A stretch of DNA of 5,403 nt from contig WQVR01000072.1 in assembly GCA_009785775.1 (NCBI GenBank), positions 1-5,403 on the forward strand. The letters are read 5' to 3'. Shown here one piece after another: positions 4,196 to 5,403 of the stretch. Both the position numbers and the translations under genes were made by a program. Every line of letters begins with the position of its first letter. The first letter of the stretch is position 1. The DNA comes from Candidatus Proendomicrobium guianensium. GTDB lineage: Bacteria; Elusimicrobiota; Endomicrobiia; Endomicrobiales; Endomicrobiaceae. A model generated the notes under the pieces. The model did not search any database, was not told where the DNA came from, and saw only the letters and a list, made by a program, of their open reading frames with translations.

Positions 4196-5403
4196 ATGAA
4201 ACGCCGTTTTGGTTTTTCTTTAAAAGCTAAGTTTATTCTAGCCATTGCGTTAATTACTTTACTAACGTCTTTATTGCTTGCGGTGGTGGCAATAAACAGA
4301 CAGCATACGCTTCAAAAGCAAGCCATGCGTTCACGCACTATCGCGCTTGCCACAACACTGGCTAACAATGCCGAACAAGCCGCCCGCGACCGCATGACAA
4401 CCATGCTTACCCGCCTTGCCACTAATACAATAAAAGAAGAAGATGTTTTATACGCTGTTATCTACGACAACTTAGGAAACGTTCTGGTGCAGTCTTTTAT
4501 ACCCGACCCTATGATAAAAAGCATTGTGTCGGCAACCCCGCCCTCAAGGGCTGATATCGACTCTCTTTTAACCTTAAAACTTATAGAAAATACTTTCAGA
4601 ACCAAAACCGAAGGCGACGTTATGGAAGTAATTGTACCTATCGTGGTGTACGAGCACGCCATAAGGCAAGACTTTATGCTTCTTAGCGACGAACCTTTAA
4701 GCAGAGCATTTATTGTGGGCGTTGTGCGCATGGGCGTAACTACCGAACGCATGAGAGAACAAATTAACCGCAGCACCGCATTTTTCACCTTGGTTACTTT
4801 AGGCATTGTGATATTTGGAATTTTTATATCTGTAATATTTGTACGTATGTTACTTAAGCCTGTTAATGAACTCTCCGTTGCCACAAAGCGCATATCCTCG
4901 GGAGATTTAAACTACCGCGTGCCTATTACCTCTAACGACGAACTTGGAAGCTTAGCATTATCTTTTAACTCTATGGCGCAAGAGTTAAAAGACCATGTAG
5001 ACGAACTTAACAAAGAAAAGGAAGATTTAATAACCCTTAAAATAATATTGGAACATCGCTCTAAAGAACTTGAAGAAACCTTAGATAAAATACAGGGTAT
5101 CCAGCAAGAACTTTTAAAATCTGAAAAATTTGCTACTATAGGGCGTTTGTCATCTACCGTGGCGCACGAACTTAGAAACCCGCTGGCAAGCCTTAAAAAC
5201 ATTTCTTACTATTTATCTAAAACCGGCGCTTTTACAGACCCTAAAGCTAAAAAAATGCTTGAAATTTTATCTTCCGACGTGGCGCGCGCTAACAAAATTA
5301 TCACCGACTTACTAGACTATTCGCGCTCTAAAAAACTTAACAAAGTAGAAGTATCCATGGAAGAGTTTGTAAAAAAGGCTCTTACCAATGTTACAATACC
5401 TGA
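4196..5403 (+). CDS. Membrane sensor histidine kinase, 3' partial
   Basis: From the ATG at 4196, 402 residues are readable before the window ends; an in-frame stop at 4175-4177 rules out an earlier start. Order of parts: transmembrane helix 1 (about 12-33), extracytoplasmic sensor (34-194) with CACHE-like strands (VLYAVIYDNLGNVLVQSF, VMEVIVPIVV, FIVGVVRMGV), transmembrane helix 2 (195-216), HAMP linker (217-268, with KPVNELSVATKRISSGDL and DELGSLALSFNSMA), coiled coil (about 262-308), then the HisKA dimerisation domain with H-box STVAHELRNPLASL. His324 is the predicted phosphorylation site. The HATPase domain would follow beyond the window, and any response regulator is also out of view. The ligand is unknown. 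An AAAGGA sequence (4176-4181) is about 14 nt from the ATG, farther than usual. No separate strong promoter is evident after the tRNA, so read-through from the tRNA promoter is possible. Confidence 0.95.
   Translation, partial: MKRRFGFSLKAKFILAIALITLLTSLLLAVVAINRQHTLQKQAMRSRTIALATTLANNAEQAARDRMTTMLTRLATNTIKEEDVLYAVIYDNLGNVLVQSFIPDPMIKSIVSATPPSRADIDSLLTLKLIENTFRTKTEGDVMEVIVPIVVYEHAIRQDFMLLSDEPLSRAFIVGVVRMGVTTERMREQINRSTAFFTLVTLGIVIFGIFISVIFVRMLLKPVNELSVATKRISSGDLNYRVPITSNDELGSLALSFNSMAQELKDHVDELNKEKEDLITLKIILEHRSKELEETLDKIQGIQQELLKSEKFATIGRLSSTVAHELRNPLASLKNISYYLSKTGAFTDPKAKKMLEILSSDVARANKIITDLLDYSRSKKLNKVEVSMEEFVKKALTNVTIP

Noticed and set aside
4462..5202. Minus-strand open frames of 143 and 96 codons
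   Set aside because: They lie antisense to the well-supported histidine kinase and have low-complexity Ser/Leu-rich translations with no family features.

Overview
The window is bacterial DNA of moderate GC with short intergenic gaps, Shine-Dalgarno/sigma70-type signals and A/T-rich codon choice. The lineage cannot be fixed from the sequence. The gene mix (OapA/Csd3-type M23 peptidase, a short Bacillus-like NagB, a secreted GH57-like protein) would fit a Gram-negative fermenter, and an Elusimicrobiota-like host is my low-confidence guess.

Layout: (1) Bases 1-1125 (+) hold the 3' part of an M23 cell-wall endopeptidase whose start lies outside the window. (2) A 16-bp perfect hairpin at 1156-1191 separates it from the convergent gene at 1215-2777 (-), a secreted 520-residue protein. 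Its C-terminus resembles the glucodextranase C-terminal (Glucodextran_C) module, and its middle faintly resembles GH57 glycosidases with altered catalytic positions. (3) A compact divergent promoter region (about 2778-2861) drives that gene leftward, apparently as a leaderless mRNA, and nagB rightward. (4) nagB (2862-3587) encodes glucosamine-6-phosphate deaminase of the short, non-allosteric type. (5) Bases 3588-4022 have no convincing gene but are packed with nested inverted repeats: a G/C hairpin, a 14-bp perfect palindrome, a bulged 57-nt hairpin with a possible pseudoknot partner, and a rod-like hairpin of about 200 nt with 32-nt outer arms. (6) A tRNA-Thr(TGT) at 4068-4140 follows, with its own TTGACA promoter starting exactly where the repeat-rich stretch stops. 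(7) From 4196 (+) to the window edge runs a membrane sensor histidine kinase, cut before its ATPase domain.

The genes do not form one pathway. The peptidase (wall remodelling) and NagB (amino-sugar catabolism feeding glycolysis) could both bear on peptidoglycan or amino-sugar turnover, and the secreted protein shares a promoter region with nagB and may respond to carbohydrate, but that is inference from position. The most unusual part is the structured intergenic region 3609-4016, a candidate unannotated structured RNA or non-autonomous repeat element.
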